From: Enoplosus armatus
Taxonomy: Eukaryota > Chordata > Actinopteri > Centrarchiformes > Enoplosidae
Direction: 5' to 3'
Assembly (NCBI RefSeq): GCF_043641665.1
Contig: NC_092184.1
Span: forward strand, 1,600,501 to 1,664,500
DNA length: 64,000 bases
The position numbers and the translations under genes are program-made. Shown piece after piece: positions 24,420 to 38,200 of the stretch. The notes beneath the pieces are model-generated. The model was not told the origin of the DNA and did not search any database. It worked only from the letters and a program-made list of their open reading frames with translations. Every line of letters starts with the position of its first letter. Within the stretch, counting starts at the first letter, position 1.

Positions 24420-27130
24420 TGTACTGATGTACTAAAAGACCCTCTCGGAGTCGGCTGTTCGTTTACTCTACTTCGCGCGGCGTATGTTAACTATTAAGAA
24501 CTGCCTCTACTTCACACATAATTGTTGCCGGGCCTTCGTCGTCAAGAGTTTTTTGCTTCGTGATTGTACGCAAAGTGTTCTGATCGATTGTTCCCACACT
24601 CCTCCATGGTGTGCTCCGTTTTGGGGGGGGGGGTAGAAAGTCCATATTGTTTTACGAGGCTACGTCCTCTTTTTTACTTCTATAGGACCAAAGCAGCAGA
24701 CCCCAACATACGTGAATGAAGGAAGGTCAGGAATATACTCCTCGCCGCTGTATTTGCAGATGGTATCCAATACCTTTTTCTTCACCTGGGCAGCATATAG
24801 ATTCTTCCACCATGACCAACCTGTTGATAAATCTCTCTGAGTATAACTTTGGAGACATGGTGATTCTTTGGAACAACAGTTGGGTGCTTTGCTTCCTCCA
24901 TTTTATTCAAGCGTCCTTCAACTTTCAGAAGTTAATTCTCAACCAAGTGGATCCAGCTTATACAATGAGCTGTTCTTTTTTTTTTTTTTTTTTTTTTTGT
25001 TAAAGTTCCAGTTCTTCCAGGAAAGCTTGGCAAAAACACAAGATTGCTGTTTCGGGCCCTTTTCCAGATTGTCCTTAGAGAGTGTCGAGATTTATTTCAG
25101 TGTCCTAAAACATTCATTTTCTTTTCAACCAATTGTAGCTGCTTGTCCTTGTCAGCTTCTGTGCTCGCACATAGTTGTTGTCATCTTAAGGTATGTGAAA
25201 CACCGTACCCACTTTCACTTGCATCACTGATATGATGCAACTGTGCAGACTTAATGCATCCAAATGTCTTTAGCGAGATACAGCGATCAATGCTAAAGTC
25301 CTCCATCTTCTTCAATCCTGTGAGCCATTTCTGCCACAGTTTCTCGAGGGCCTCTGTAATGTCCTCATCCCATCCGTAATCAAGTTTGCACAGCTCCTGC
25401 AGAATGAGCTGTAGCTGCAGTAAAGACAAACAGGGAAGGAAATCCAAGTGGAACATGTACAGTACAGAGCTTACTGTAGCAAGTTCGCCTTGTGACTGAC
25501 TGGGATTTCAGAGTGACTTGAAATTCGAAGACATCGTCTTCCACATGTCACTGGATTCCCAACACTCTCTCAATTGAACCGTTGTGTCAATGGCTTCAAC
25601 AGAGAATCCATCCTTGTCATCATCATCTGCAGCTTTAACAAGAGCATAACCTGCGCGGCTAGATGATGGTGATGGTAAGTGGCTCCAAATAGGTGCACTG
25701 ACCGTCCCACAAAGGGTCGTGTGACTTCCAGGCCACCAATGGAACCTGAGACAATCCCTGTGTGATGGGTCAACCTTCTCTTGGTGAAACATTCCCTCAC
25801 CACCTGCCATGAAAGATACTGGCTCCTGTCTAAATCTGATTGAGCACACTGAGCGGGGTGTACCTTGACATGACGCAGAACAAATAGGGCCCTTTCTTGG
25901 ATGGTGTGCCGCTCCTCCTGTGGCTTCTTTATGGGAATGTTCTCTCTCCATTTGAACATTTGGGAGATTTCCTCTTGAGTATACAATTTGGGTAACTCAT
26001 AACACTCTTCACCGTCAGTAGTACTAACTTCAACACCTTTGACGAATTCAGTTTCTTTTGGCCCATTGTTTTTAATGGGATTCTTAGTCTCTTTTCCTTA
26101 GCGCTCAAACTGCTGTTTTTAAGCGCTTGAGTGCAAAAGACTGCAGTGCTTTCCTGGTCCAGTAAGTTTGAGCAATCGGATTTGAGTTTGCTACTTTCAC
26201 TTGTATCGGGACAATGCGTAAAGTCTCATGACCACTGGCCCGTCCTTCTTTTGGCCCATCGTTCATTCTTCTTGTGCATGTCGGACGTTTCGGCAAGCAC
26301 ACTTCCCACTTGAGCCTCCGTTGACAGTCAGTTTGCTGAGATGGCCTTTTCTTAGACAGCCAAAACTAATTCCATGCGCTTTCAAACAATCAATCTTTTT
26401 CTTTGTGTGATTCGTTTTGATCTTACAGGCTTCAGAAGCGTGACCTCCTGCGCAAAACAGACGGAGCTTGTGCATAGTAGCTGTCTTGCTGTCAGGTTTA
26501 GCATTTTGATCCCTGTTCATCACCGCCTTCGTGCTTTGTCACAAATGCAAAACTGCTTCCTTTGAGACCATGGCCAGAGTTGATGCTGGTTGATAAATGC
26601 TGTTTAGCATTTTTCCTCTGAGTAACATCCTGGATGTCCCCAAACAAAGGGTCAAATGCAATTCATGCTTGTCTGTCTGTGAAATCAAGCAATTGTTTGA
26701 ACTTGGGTCTTGGCTCCAAGTCTCCATTTTCTCCCTGAGCCTGAAGGGAAGTTTCATTATTACTTATTTCATATTGGATGGGCTGTTCATTTCGTCCGAG
26801 AATACAACATCTTGCATTGTGTTGCAACATCCTCCAAGGAAAATTGCAAAGGCATGCAAAGCCTTTCTGTCTTCGCTCTTGATAGGGTTCCAATTCAAAA
26901 ACAATTCTCCAAGCAAGCAGCAGCAATCATGAGCTGATTGTCAAAATTCTCTTCAAGCAATCTCTTTGCTTCTTGGTATACTTTTTTTTTTGCATTTTCA
27001 GCAGCTCTCTCTGTCAGCTTCCTGCTTTGCCCCCCCCCCCCCCCCCCCCGACAGGTTCTTTCCCACCCTCAGGCTTATTGGGGCCTTCTTTATTTAATTC
27101 CACCTGAACCTCAGCAGGTGGCCATTAAAG
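24420..27130 (-). mobile_element. decayed BEL/Pao-type LTR retrotransposon
   Basis: Minus-strand fragments in several frames follow the gag-pol order of BEL/Pao elements. These are gag-like sequence (about 26540-26930), a zinc-knuckle region (about 26390-26500, where the outer Cys positions read Ser and Thr), a protease/RT leader (25990-26310), reverse transcriptase (25510-25990), an RNase H connection with HHISDASESGYGV (25180-25460), and an integrase N-terminal region (24720-25000) and C-terminal part (24440-24600). Frameshifts and stops separate them. In integrase, the position of the first catalytic Asp reads Cys (GVCCFGP), and most of the core is deleted. No LTR pair was seen. The element is inactive. 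Confidence 0.8.
24971..24998. repeat. T homopolymer (about 27 bases)
   Basis: Long T-run interrupting the antisense integrase region; probably a secondary insertion or replication slippage. Confidence 0.9.
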
Positions 27131-28479
27131 TGCGAAACAACAACAACAGGCAAAATTGGTTCTCATGAGTGTAGTACACACGAAACACGCTGTCCGCTCC
27201 GCCTCAACTCTCTGCGATCTACAGACTTTCTTGATGGACAGATAGCTTTACCTGTTGCTTAAGTAACCGCTAACTGTTGCTAACTGTAGCTGCCGTGACT
27301 TCATTTAGGATCCTGGCGGCATGAGGGTAGAAGCTCTTCCTGACCCTCACAGGTGAGATGGTCTGGCCGGGGAGGTGGGTCGGGGGCATGTGCACTGTAA
27401 CAGACGTAGGCCTACTGACGTTTGAGTACGGAGTAACGTTACAGAACACTATTTTAGTCCGACACCACGCACCGCCACATCTACACCCATGATGAACACG
27501 CGCACGTTGAAGTACACATGCTCAGATGAACCCATCTGATCTGACACTAAAATTCACACAACAGGCCAAATCTATTGACACATATCCACGCATTTAACTG
27601 TATGTAATTGTATATAATAATTGTATGTAGGTTATTGCGAGATCCACAACTGTACGGCTTTCACTGTTCCACTGCATTTCCAAGTATCACAATTCATCAT
27701 CGATCCAATGCTCGTCCATCAACACTCGCATACGAATTCACACAGTGTTCTCATAAACAAAACAAAAATGTTTTCTAACGCAAAAAATAGCAAATAGTAA
27801 ACGAGAGAGTCGTTTGTCGGACGCAGCCCGTGTGCAATTTGTGTGAAACTGTAGATTTCAAACTCTTTCTCTGGTTGTTATAGCCCCAAATTGCCAGAAC
27901 CAACACAGAGGACATGACCTCAATGTCCCCAGCGTCTGATGACTATTTCATTTCACTTGAATGAAACTGGACGTCCTGTTGTATTGAAGATAAACACATG
28001 TAAAATATGTCGATGGTTTTGATGATCTTGATTTTGATTATCCTGATAAAAGTGTTGCTGTTGCTTTCATAGTCCCCATGGTCGAAGCTTCAGGGGTTCT
28101 CGCCCCACTGCCATGGTCCATTATAAGTTTTATTTCCAGATGGTCAGCATACATTATGTCGACTTTGTCTATTGCCATTGTCTTATTCAGCAAGAGTCCC
28201 TGTGTTAAACGTATTTAATCTTTAAACATTGTACACTGAGCCGTGTCTCTTTTACTTCCGCTTTACCGCTTTAGAAACACCAGCGCCAGGTGACACTTTT
28301 TGTTGTCCAAATAACCTTTAAATCTGTTTTTCTCATTGGAAACGTAAAAGATTGAGTGGCTAATTGTAATTGCTAATGTTAAGTCTCCATGTTGTGTGCT
28401 TTTGTTTTTGTGGAAACCTTTAGGAGAACTAACAATTGTTAATAAAAACAATGAAATCCATTCTTGACACTGAAAACAT
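27131..28479. other. intergenic, upstream of nf1
   Basis: Bases 27226-27300 repeat part of the 8403-9032 element interior (GATGGACAGATAGCTTTAC, then AACTGTAGCTGCCGT). The remainder is AT-rich with no recognised gene. Confidence 0.45.
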
Positions 28480-29164
28480 TCTGATAGGCCTGATCGTACT
28501 TGACGCATGCGCGCCCAACGAGCTGCCAATGTGCCAGCGTTTTCCACATTCGCGGCGGAAGTACTGAAAATCTTACTTCAAAATAAAACAGAAAGAATAT
28601 CGCACGAAAAACGGTTGCAGTTGATTGAGCGGAACATTCAATCAAGTACTATGTGCGGTTGTCGCTGTGATTCCGAGTGTTTTAACGTCCACTTGACCGT
28701 TTTACTTAGCCTTAACAGCAGATGCGAGCTGCCTGAAACTATACAAGGGGCTATAATACAGAAAACAACTTTGAACAAAGGGGGATTTCTAGTTTCTATT
28801 CTTTTTAAAAAGATGCAGATTTGTCCTCCCACGTGTTCTTTATTTCACCTGTGCATTTGTATATATTCATTCGAAACCATTTCGTCAATAATTGTTATTT
28901 GAAGAATGTGCCTGGAAGTGGTCTTTCTCATTCTAGCTAGCTTGACCCTGATGTCCAACACCTCCCATCAATTTCTCTGAAGAAGACTTCCGGTGGTGTG
29001 TCATGGCGGTGGCATGGTGAATCCTACAGAAAGGGAAAAATACTCGCCCCTTTCGTCCTTTCCCATCGATTCAGGACAGATTTTCATGCATAATTAAGCC
29101 TGTCAGCTCCGGCCTCACACCTTGGATTTACCAGCACAGCGTTGCGGTGTCCCTCCGCCCGGCC
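28480..29164 (+). promoter_or_regulatory. nf1: putative nf1 promoter and 5' leader
   Basis: Upstream of the nf1 start codon are an NRF1-like GCATGCGC (28505-28512), CCAAT (28526-28530), an ETS-type CGGAAGT (28556-28562), a second ETS-type ACTTCCGG (28987-28994) and a YY1-like ATGGCGG (29004-29010), followed by a pyrimidine-rich stretch. This is a housekeeping-type, TATA-less arrangement, as in mammalian NF1. The start site is not fixed; if it lies upstream of 29004, two upstream ATGs would be in the leader. Confidence 0.5.
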
Positions 29165-29224
29165 ATGGCGGCTCACAAACCAGTGGAATGGGTCCAGGCC
29201 GTGATTACTAGATTTGATGAGCAG
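29165..29224 (+). CDS. nf1: nf1 exon 1
   Basis: ATG in a strong context (GGCCATGG) encodes MAAHKPVEWVQAVITRFDEQ, which matches the 20-residue human first exon closely. Donor gtaaga. Confidence 0.96.
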
Positions 29225-32200
29225 GTAAGATGGGCTGATTCAGTGGATGGGTGTAGCAAGCTTTGGTAGTCTTGAGGCCCCACCACTCGGGCTAACGTTA
29301 CAGTCACACAGACGAGGTCCTTTTTTTTTTTTTTTTTTTTAAATAACGTAGTTTAGGAGCGTTCACCCGTCAGCAATTGTTCCTCGACTAAAATGTGTTC
29401 TGTACTGCTTGTTCCAGATGCAAAACACTGAAGATGAGGTCCTTTTTTTTTTTTTTTTTTTTTTTTCTTTTTTTTCTCCTCCTCGCTAGCGCCGACTCCA
29501 CGATCAATTTAGCTAGTAGTTATCCACACATTTGTCCTGGGGGTTTGTCGTACGGACTTAGCCGCTCAACCGCAAAATAATATACAGCAAAGCGTTATGG
29601 CAGGGACATTTGAACGTGCACACAAGCGCCCGCGTATGCGCGTGTCGGCGTTAACGTCCCCTTGGCTAACATTTTCTGTCGTGCCAGCTAGGTAGCTAAC
29701 ATTAGCAAGGCCTAGCTGTCTAATGTAAACAAATAAGATGTGACCGGGTTAAGCACGCTGCGTTCACACGAGCACGCAGTTTAGCGGGATGTGAGGAAAC
29801 GTCGGCAGCAAGAGCGAATGCTGCTCGCTAATTTCTGCCGGGCTGTCTGCTTCGTATCGCAGGGGAAACGTCAACAGTCAAAACTTTTATTTTTTCCGTA
29901 AGGGATCTACAGCTAGAGCTACCACGAGCCCGTTTTGGGCTCGCGTTCAAACCGCTCGTAGTCGGTACTTTTTTTTTATGATTTTAATTATGAAATATCA
30001 GCACGGCTTGTGGAACGTGCACCGTCTGTTGTACAATGAAACCCAGAGAGACACACACACACACACACACTTGAGGGGCTTTCTGTAATAGTCGAGCTGT
30101 GGACATACTCGGTGGGAAAAGTGACACTCGTTTACGAAATGGTAAATGTAGGTCATCTTCAACTCGGTTAGCATTACTGATCTGACAGCCAGTTTGTGTT
30201 GTTAGCCATTTATCAGTCATTTAGCTGCGTTTAGTCTCTAGGAGCCTTTGGGTCTGGTGTTAGTTGCCACAGATCATGGATTGTAGCTGGGCTTTTGCGG
30301 CTCAGCTTGGATTACTACCGTTGGCTTAAGGTGTTATATCCACTTCTTTGTTATTGTTACCCCTAAGCCCCAACGAAAGCCTTCCAAGTCAGTTTATTTC
30401 ACTTTTTTTTTCCTCTCAACAACCACGCTGTTTATTATTGATGCTGAAATATTTCCTTCTTGTCAACTAGCCGAACATCATCCATTGTGCTTGGTGAATT
30501 GGAATAACTGAACTAATGCCAGTATAGTTCATGATTTGGAATGGTCTGGTCATAACCTACTGGCCGTGGTGTATTTTATTTTATTTTATTTTTTCTACAC
30601 GTAGTACTGCTTCACAGTGCAGCAATGAACCTAGCAGGCTTACGTTAGAATGAGCAAAGCCATTCCAGTTTAGCTGCCAGCTGAGGAGCTCTTCATTCAG
30701 AGAATATAGCCTGCATCACAGCTGTCCATCAATAAGTGAGTTTAGTGTTTCGACAATGTTTTGTACAGTATCCCGGGAGAGAAGAGTGTCGGTTTCGATC
30801 TGTTGCGGAAGTTGATTTAAAACACCAAAATGTCATCTGCAGCTTCTAACCGAGAGCAACGCTTAAACGCAGTCGTCCACCTGACAAAGGTCACAGAAGT
30901 AGAAATTCTGGGCTGGGTGCTGTTTTATTTTAAATCTAAATATGTTCAAATGACGAAGGACATTACTAAAATCGCAACAGTGTGGTAGCAATGTGAAGAG
31001 AATTTTTGTCAGATGTTTAAATTAAAAGTTCCACTTGGTGTTTCTGAAGGTTTCAGCCACATCCCGTGGCCTTTCTTGGCGGTCGGAGTTGCTCAGTTGT
31101 CAGTGGAGATGGTTTAGTTTGTATCATGTGATGTTATTATGGAATTCCATCTACCCCACCTAACTCGATCTAAACTGTATCCGCTGCGGAGGGCCACAAT
31201 ATTTGGCTGTAAGTGAAGTGTGACTTTTGTGAGGGCGAGTACTATTTCCGAGGTCAAGAATGCACCTTCAAGTCCAGTTTAAATGTGTTTGACGGCTGAA
31301 TTGCATTAAGGAAATATACACAGTTGTTCTTTATTGTTTTGGGCAGTCGCTGCAGAGAGAGGAGTGTCGATGGACGGGAAGGTTTACATGCAACTTTCAA
31401 CAAACAGCAGCCCATAGCAAAATGTTCCTTTTTGGTTTTTCTTTTCCCCTTTCAATCACTGTCGTACGTTTTTATAAGTAAATGTAACTGCAAGCAGGAA
31501 ATTGGAGGGCCAAGCCGAAGTGCGTCGAGTGAAGTACATTGCTCACAGGTACAATGAGGACTTGTCCACCCGCATAGAAATTCTGATCCAAATTGGAGAA
31601 AGCGTTGCAGAGATGTGGCCCACTTCCTGTTTATGTCCTCGCTGCCAACTCTGTCACAGCCAAATGATCTGCAATAAATGATGCGAGTGTTCCTGACAGA
31701 ACTTGAGGAATGTGAACTGTTCACACACTGTTTTAAAGAAACTGTTCAGCCTATTCAGCTGCCTTGCATTGTGGCCCATGAACAAATCGGTTAGTTTAAA
31801 TGTTAGAGGCACCCCAATCCAACCCACAGGATCGTGGAGCAGTTTTTCATGGATCGCTGTTGTTCTACATAAGCCTGAACCATATCTGGTTTGATATTTA
31901 CACCCACGGGGGTTTGTACGGTCACGACAAAAAACCTGGAAAAGTCACGGAATTTTCGAAAATTGCGAGTTTGGCGAAAAATGTGAAAAAAATGAAAGTC
32001 ATGGAACATGGAAAATATTGTATGTGACATCATACCTAGTCACACCTGTGACATTTGTTCTACATTGCGGGCTATGCACAAATATTCAGCATTTGGGCCG
32101 TGATCAGTGCTGTGAGAGGATCCACTGTGGACTTAACATGGTTTCACTGTGGGTCAGCTGTCCAGTGGAAGGACTGGAGAAGTAGTGAGTCTACACACTA

Positions 32201-35200
32201 ACCTGTGTTATTTCAATCAATAATTGATCAATGTCCATAGGAGCAAGGTCGGTGGAATTTGCTTTCACTACATAAGTTTTGCTTTTGTACGTCAGCTATG
32301 GCTCATTATCTTTTTTTTTGTAAATATATTTTATTGATTTTATCCCACAAGAGTTAAAAGATACAAAACGTGTAATTGACTTGAATTCACCTACTCATCC
32401 CCTAAATGCAAAGAAGCACTGTTCATCATCATGTGGACAAATTGGCTCCCATCCCACCCACCCATGGGATTACAGGTTACAGAATATATTCAGGTGATGG
32501 AGGGAAAAGTATAATGAGATAATGAAATAACTGTATTAGTTACTCAAGCAAAAGGAGAAGAAGGAGGGGGAAACAATTGAAAAGTTAAAAAAAAAAAAAA
32601 AAAAAAGGGGGAGGAGAGGGGGAATGCTGACTACTGTAATAGGACATTTATCTTTCTCTTGCTGCACCCATAAAATACACATCCCAGTGAGAACACTTTT
32701 GGTGGAACAAAGAATACAGTGTAGTTTTATTTAAGTGGTTTGCCTCTATTTGCACAGGTGTTGTAAACTGCCTTCAGGGAGATCACAGTCAAATTTGTTG
32801 ACTGAGGCTTAACTCGGACAGTAACGGACAAATTAAGCCCCAAACCAACAAGTACGGTATATAATTATCATAAAAATGTGATTAACTATTATATATTTCA
32901 AACGTGAATAGGTCGACCTTTCTACACATTTCAAGTGAATTGTATGAGTTTGTATGGTGCTTGAACAAGTTGTGTTATTTTGGTGCGCCGACACAAGTCC
33001 CAAAAAAGCGCAGCGCTGAAACGAAGTGTGGCGATAGGTCCGGCTGTGCGAGGCTACCCCAAAAGTGAAGCCCGAAACGTCCCGACGGCTCCCTGGTGGC
33101 TGGCTGTCGGTTTAGGAAGCGCTTGATTTCGCAGTCGATCATGTTCATCTAGTCGTGGGAAGCCAATTCCTGTCATTTTATGTGTAGTAGTTTACTAGGA
33201 CTGTCTGACTAGGGTGTCACAATATGGCCCATGGATGCCAACTCATTTAAAATGATCAAACAGTGATCATTGATATAAGTGGGGTGGACACAATAGTAGA
33301 AACAGCTGTCATTACGCACCTGTGTGATGCAATACAGTTCAACAGCACCACAAACTGCATCCTCCAAAGTGATCATGCGGTTGGATCAACACATCTCTAA
33401 AACGGTTTCAACAAAAGCTGAACGCGAGACCCCTTCATGAAGGAGGATTCGTTGCAGGGCTGTTGCGTTAGACCGATTTGGTTTTAGCTAGGTGGACCCA
33501 GTAAACTGGACGCTGAGTGTGTATGTGACTTTTAGGGGAATGGTTAGGCCTAGCTGTGCGAAACAAAGAGCTCACTGACCGTTCTGCGCTACACTGGACT
33601 GCAAACAGAGGCATGGCTTGTTTTTACGTTGTGCATTATGTGCATGCAACGGTTTGACAGTCTGACTTCATGACGGAACCATGGGGCTGTATTGAGTCCA
33701 AGACTTTCCATTAGGGTCCAGTTTTATGGCTGACACAGCTGACTGCTGTCGGACAAAACTCGAGTGAGGGAAATGTTCGGATGAACCCGTTTGGTTCTGG
33801 TGAAGCAAATTACTTTTGAATTTAATGAACCTTTACTGTTTTGTCATCACAAAATAATAACTGATCTGTTTTATTTATTTATTTGTTTATTTTTTACATC
33901 AGCCACACTTTTACCGTCCCCAGTAACAAAACAAGAAATGGCATTTTCTGCGTTTGTAGACCAAATGAATTGATAGTGAAAGTAATCTTTAGATGAATCG
34001 ATTTTTGGAAATCGCAGCCCTAATTTTGTGCCTGGTGATGAGAGAGACAAGAACGCGCCTGGAATTCAGCAACACTAAAGCAGGCGGACCGTTGGTAGCC
34101 TGATGATAACATATAGCGTAGCATGTAGGCCAAGTAAGCCGAGAGAGAAATGAGGCATTCCGAAGGAAGTGCGATGATAACATTGTTCAATCATGGTGAC
34201 ACTGGTTATAGCCAATATTAATATCTTGGTGTTTGGGAGTTGTACAAATTGTATTCATATTTACTGTAAATTCCCAACATAAGCAAATAAAGTAGTCCTA
34301 GCTCATGATACGTTTGTCCAGTCGCGTCAAAGTCACCACTCTGCTGAGGGAACACTTTGTCTTTTTAGCAAAAATATGCAGGCATTTCACATTAAAAGCC
34401 TTTCAGGTAAGGGAGGCGCTGTGCCCCTTGAGCCGCCGGAAGCTCCTGTCACGGCAACAGGTAAACATGAAAGTGTTGAGTGAAATGGAATCAATTCTAC
34501 TCGTAAAACAGTGGAATATGAAGGAATAAACTTCCAAATAAACTTGGGCTAAATAAAGGCCCTGACCACTGTTTTGAGATTTACGGTAGTTTCGTTTCCA
34601 TTCAGTTTCTTTTCTGCCGTTGAATCGTCACTTCTTGTGGGGGTTTTCCCCACTGTCTTTGCTGCAAGTAATGGTTCTTGTCATTACCACTTAATCAATC
34701 CGTTGTTTTTTTTGGAGCGATCCAAACAAACAATTTGGATTGCATGGTTTATGCATTCAACTAGGAACACTTGAACAAGCTTATCAAATATGTCCAGCGT
34801 GATCTGAATGTGAACGCTGCAGAATGTGACGACAGCAACGTAATAAACACAACAAAGCCCACAATGCTGCTAACGGTGAGTTGACTCCACTGTGATTTTT
34901 AATACCATGAAGCTGAACAGTGCCTTGACTGCGTCGTCGTCCCCTCTTTGTCTTTTTTTTTTTCCCCTTTCAGCTTCCCATTAAAGTTGGACACCAGAAC
35001 ACCCACACCAAAGTCAGCACAGAGCACAACAAGGAATGTCTGATCAACATCTCCAAGTACAAGTTCTCCCTCGTCATCAGTGGCCTCACCACCATCCTCA
35101 AAAATGTCAACAACATGGTGAGTGGGGTTCTTCCTCTCCTGCTCCTCCTCGTCACACTGGCAGTGAAGCGATACCTTTCTTAGCATGTCGACTAAAGGGC

Positions 35201-38200
35201 GCACACTTTTTTTTTTTTGCGTCGGTCTCTCCTTGAAGGCGTTCATGGTGTTGGATGCCTCCGTAAGAAAGAGCGACTGAGGCTTTTTGGAAGGGCTCAC
35301 TTAACGAACAGTAATGACCAAAAACTCATTAATCTCACTAATTTGACATGGCGTGAGGCTATTGTACCAAAGCAGAAACAGAATCTTCAGATAAGACCCT
35401 ATCCAATTGAGATCATTTTAGGAATTCCTGGAAAGTAACCTGTCTGGAAGAGGTGGTATCCGCATTAAGACACTGGCTGACAACACTGGCAACCACAGAT
35501 TTTCCAACTGGTTCCAGGCAGCTAGTCTCAGGCTTTTGAGAATTTTAGAACAACAGTCTGGAAAAACCTAATCCTAAAACCAAACCCTCCTCCCAGACCA
35601 ACCAGCATAAATGGAAAACGTTTAGCTTTTTAGCTTTTAAGGCCAATTGTCAAATGATACAAACAACTTTGGGATACGGAGTAGCCAGATGGCGGGAAAA
35701 GGTAGCCAGCTAGAAAAACCACCATATTCTATTTTTCAAACATGATTTGGGGTATCTGACATTAGTTTGCATAGCAAGCGTTGCAGGACACTTTAAACAC
35801 GTAACATTATAATGTGAGGCAGAGGCATAGCCTACGTTTTCCGCACATGACACAGGCCTGTCGCTATGACAACATGGCCCGTTTTAGTGCGTTTGCAATG
35901 CGTCGTGGAGATGGTTAAATGAAGCTCTTTCAGTGGGCTTTAACGCGCGTTACTGCGCGATCGTCAAGGGGCTGCCACTGGTGTCTTCCGGTGTTTTCCG
36001 AAGTAGCCTGTCTAATGAGGAAGTCCCCTGTCAATCGACTCGTAATGCGCTTTGTAATCAATTATTTTGCTGATATTTACACAACCTCTCAGCTGAGCAT
36101 GCGCGCACACACACACTCATGTAGAGCCTGTGGGGGCGGGACTGATACAGACAGACAGACAGACAGGCTACAGACAGCGTGTACATTCCAGTGGTCGTGG
36201 AATGTCCACGCTACGGAATCAGCAGCTTGTTTTAAGAATCATCAGAATTCACCAAGAGTCCACAATGAGTAATAATAAAGTAGCCGGATGGACTTCAATG
36301 AGTCGTGGGCTGTTTGGCTGGCAGCCGGCGCTCATGGAAAGCTCTGACAGTGTAATGAGGTTAATGTGGCTCATGAAGTGATCCTAATCAGTAATGTGGT
36401 ACTGATGCGGTAGGTATGACAACACCAGCCCCCGAGGTCTCCTAATGCCGTGTGCTAATGCCTCAACGCTGAGCGGACGATGTTTTGACTCTGAATGTCT
36501 TTACAGCGGATATTTGGAGAAGCTTCTGAGAGGAACCTCTACCTCTCCCAGCTAATCATCCTGGACACCCTGGAGAAGTGCCTGGCGGGGGTGAGTCTTC
36601 GCCTCTGAACACCCTGCTGTCCTGATCTGGTTTTCCAGAGAGGACCCGATGAGACCAGTGATCCGCGCCTTCACAGGGCTCAACGCTAACCTCCCCCCCC
36701 CCCCCAAGGAGTACACGTACACACAAAGAAACAAACACACAGATTTTTATTAACCAACAGTTTATTACATACATATTTACACTTCTCCTTCTCCTCGTGT
36801 GCAATTATGATGTGAAAGCCAGTGGAAGACCCTAGTATCTAGACACTAGGCATGGGCCTTAAAATATATAAAAAAAATTTTTTTTAATTTTAAACATTGA
36901 AACCCACTTTTTCAATCACCGCTCTCTCAGAAAACTCCTGTGATTGGTGCATTGCGGCTTGTGGGATGTGGGTACTTGTCGTTATTGAACCAGGAATGGA
37001 TACACCGGCACCACCCACACCACACCGTATGCAAACAAGATTACTGAACAATACTTATAACAGTAACTTAAGTAAGATAGAGCAAGGTGGGGAAGGTGTT
37101 GATCTTAGGAGGGGGCCGGCGAGAAGGAGCACACGATGGCCCAATGGCTAAATCTACGTTTGTACAACCTGGATGAGTAACTAGTATAAAGCAGCGTATT
37201 AGTATAATATTATAACATGAAATAAAAAGATAATGTTAATATATGAATTCTGTACGGTCGGTCTATTCATTATAATTTCATATAATAGTATACTATAGGC
37301 CTGTATACTATCACTGGTAAAAATATTAATTCCAGTTGGACAGTACACGTGTTTAAGAAATACACAACCAACATGTATAATTTGTAGGTTTCGTCTCTAA
37401 GGCTGCGACTAAGGATTATTGTTTGATGCTTATTCCATCGAATATTTTCTGATTAGTTGATTTAATCTCATCACAACAGCGAAGTTCAGACTTATGCAGT
37501 GTAGGTCTAACTAGGAAAGGCGTTGCCATACTAGCCATTAGCTACTAGCATCTACTTCAGGGAGTCTTCGTTGAGTTCTTGTCTGAAACCCAACAGATTC
37601 GGACGTTTCCGGCTTTTTGGGTCTCATTTTCGGCGTGCCCGGGAGAAGGAGCGGGCACACTTGGGGATGAATGAAAACAGTGCAACGCCATTCCATGCAA
37701 ATCGATGGACTTACGTAATCGGTGGTGTCGACGCATCGTTCCAGCCCCTTTTAGTCTCTAACTTGTCAGTAACCCTTCATGCATAACAGTGAGAGATGGA
37801 CTACGGCAGGTTGAGATCGTTACTCGTACGCTATTTTTCCAGTTTGCATTTTTAGGGGCAAATGTGAGTGAAACACCCGCTCGTGTAGAGCCCTGCCTCA
37901 TGCCGAGCCCTTCGAGTTGGCAGTTGGTTGTGGGTTGCTACCCCCCATCCATGCGTCATCACTATGAAATCAAACTCCGAAATGATTCAGCATCTCTGCT
38001 GCTGCGTTTGCGCTCACCCAGATACAAACCCCTGTTAATGTAGTTATCCCCGGTGAATCACGCCGTCCTCGTCTTCTGGGTGGTTCCTCTGTGAACCAGC
38101 AGGCCCGGATTACATTTGCAGGCGTTTGGTGGGAGCCTCGCATCCGATGGGAACTGCTCTCAGCTTCCTGTACAGGTTTTTGTCATTAGCGTTCACAGTA

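Noticed and set aside
25508..25986. Possible host gene for a reverse-transcriptase-like protein
   Set aside because: Frames are broken and embedded in an ordered retrotransposon remnant, so it is not a host gene.
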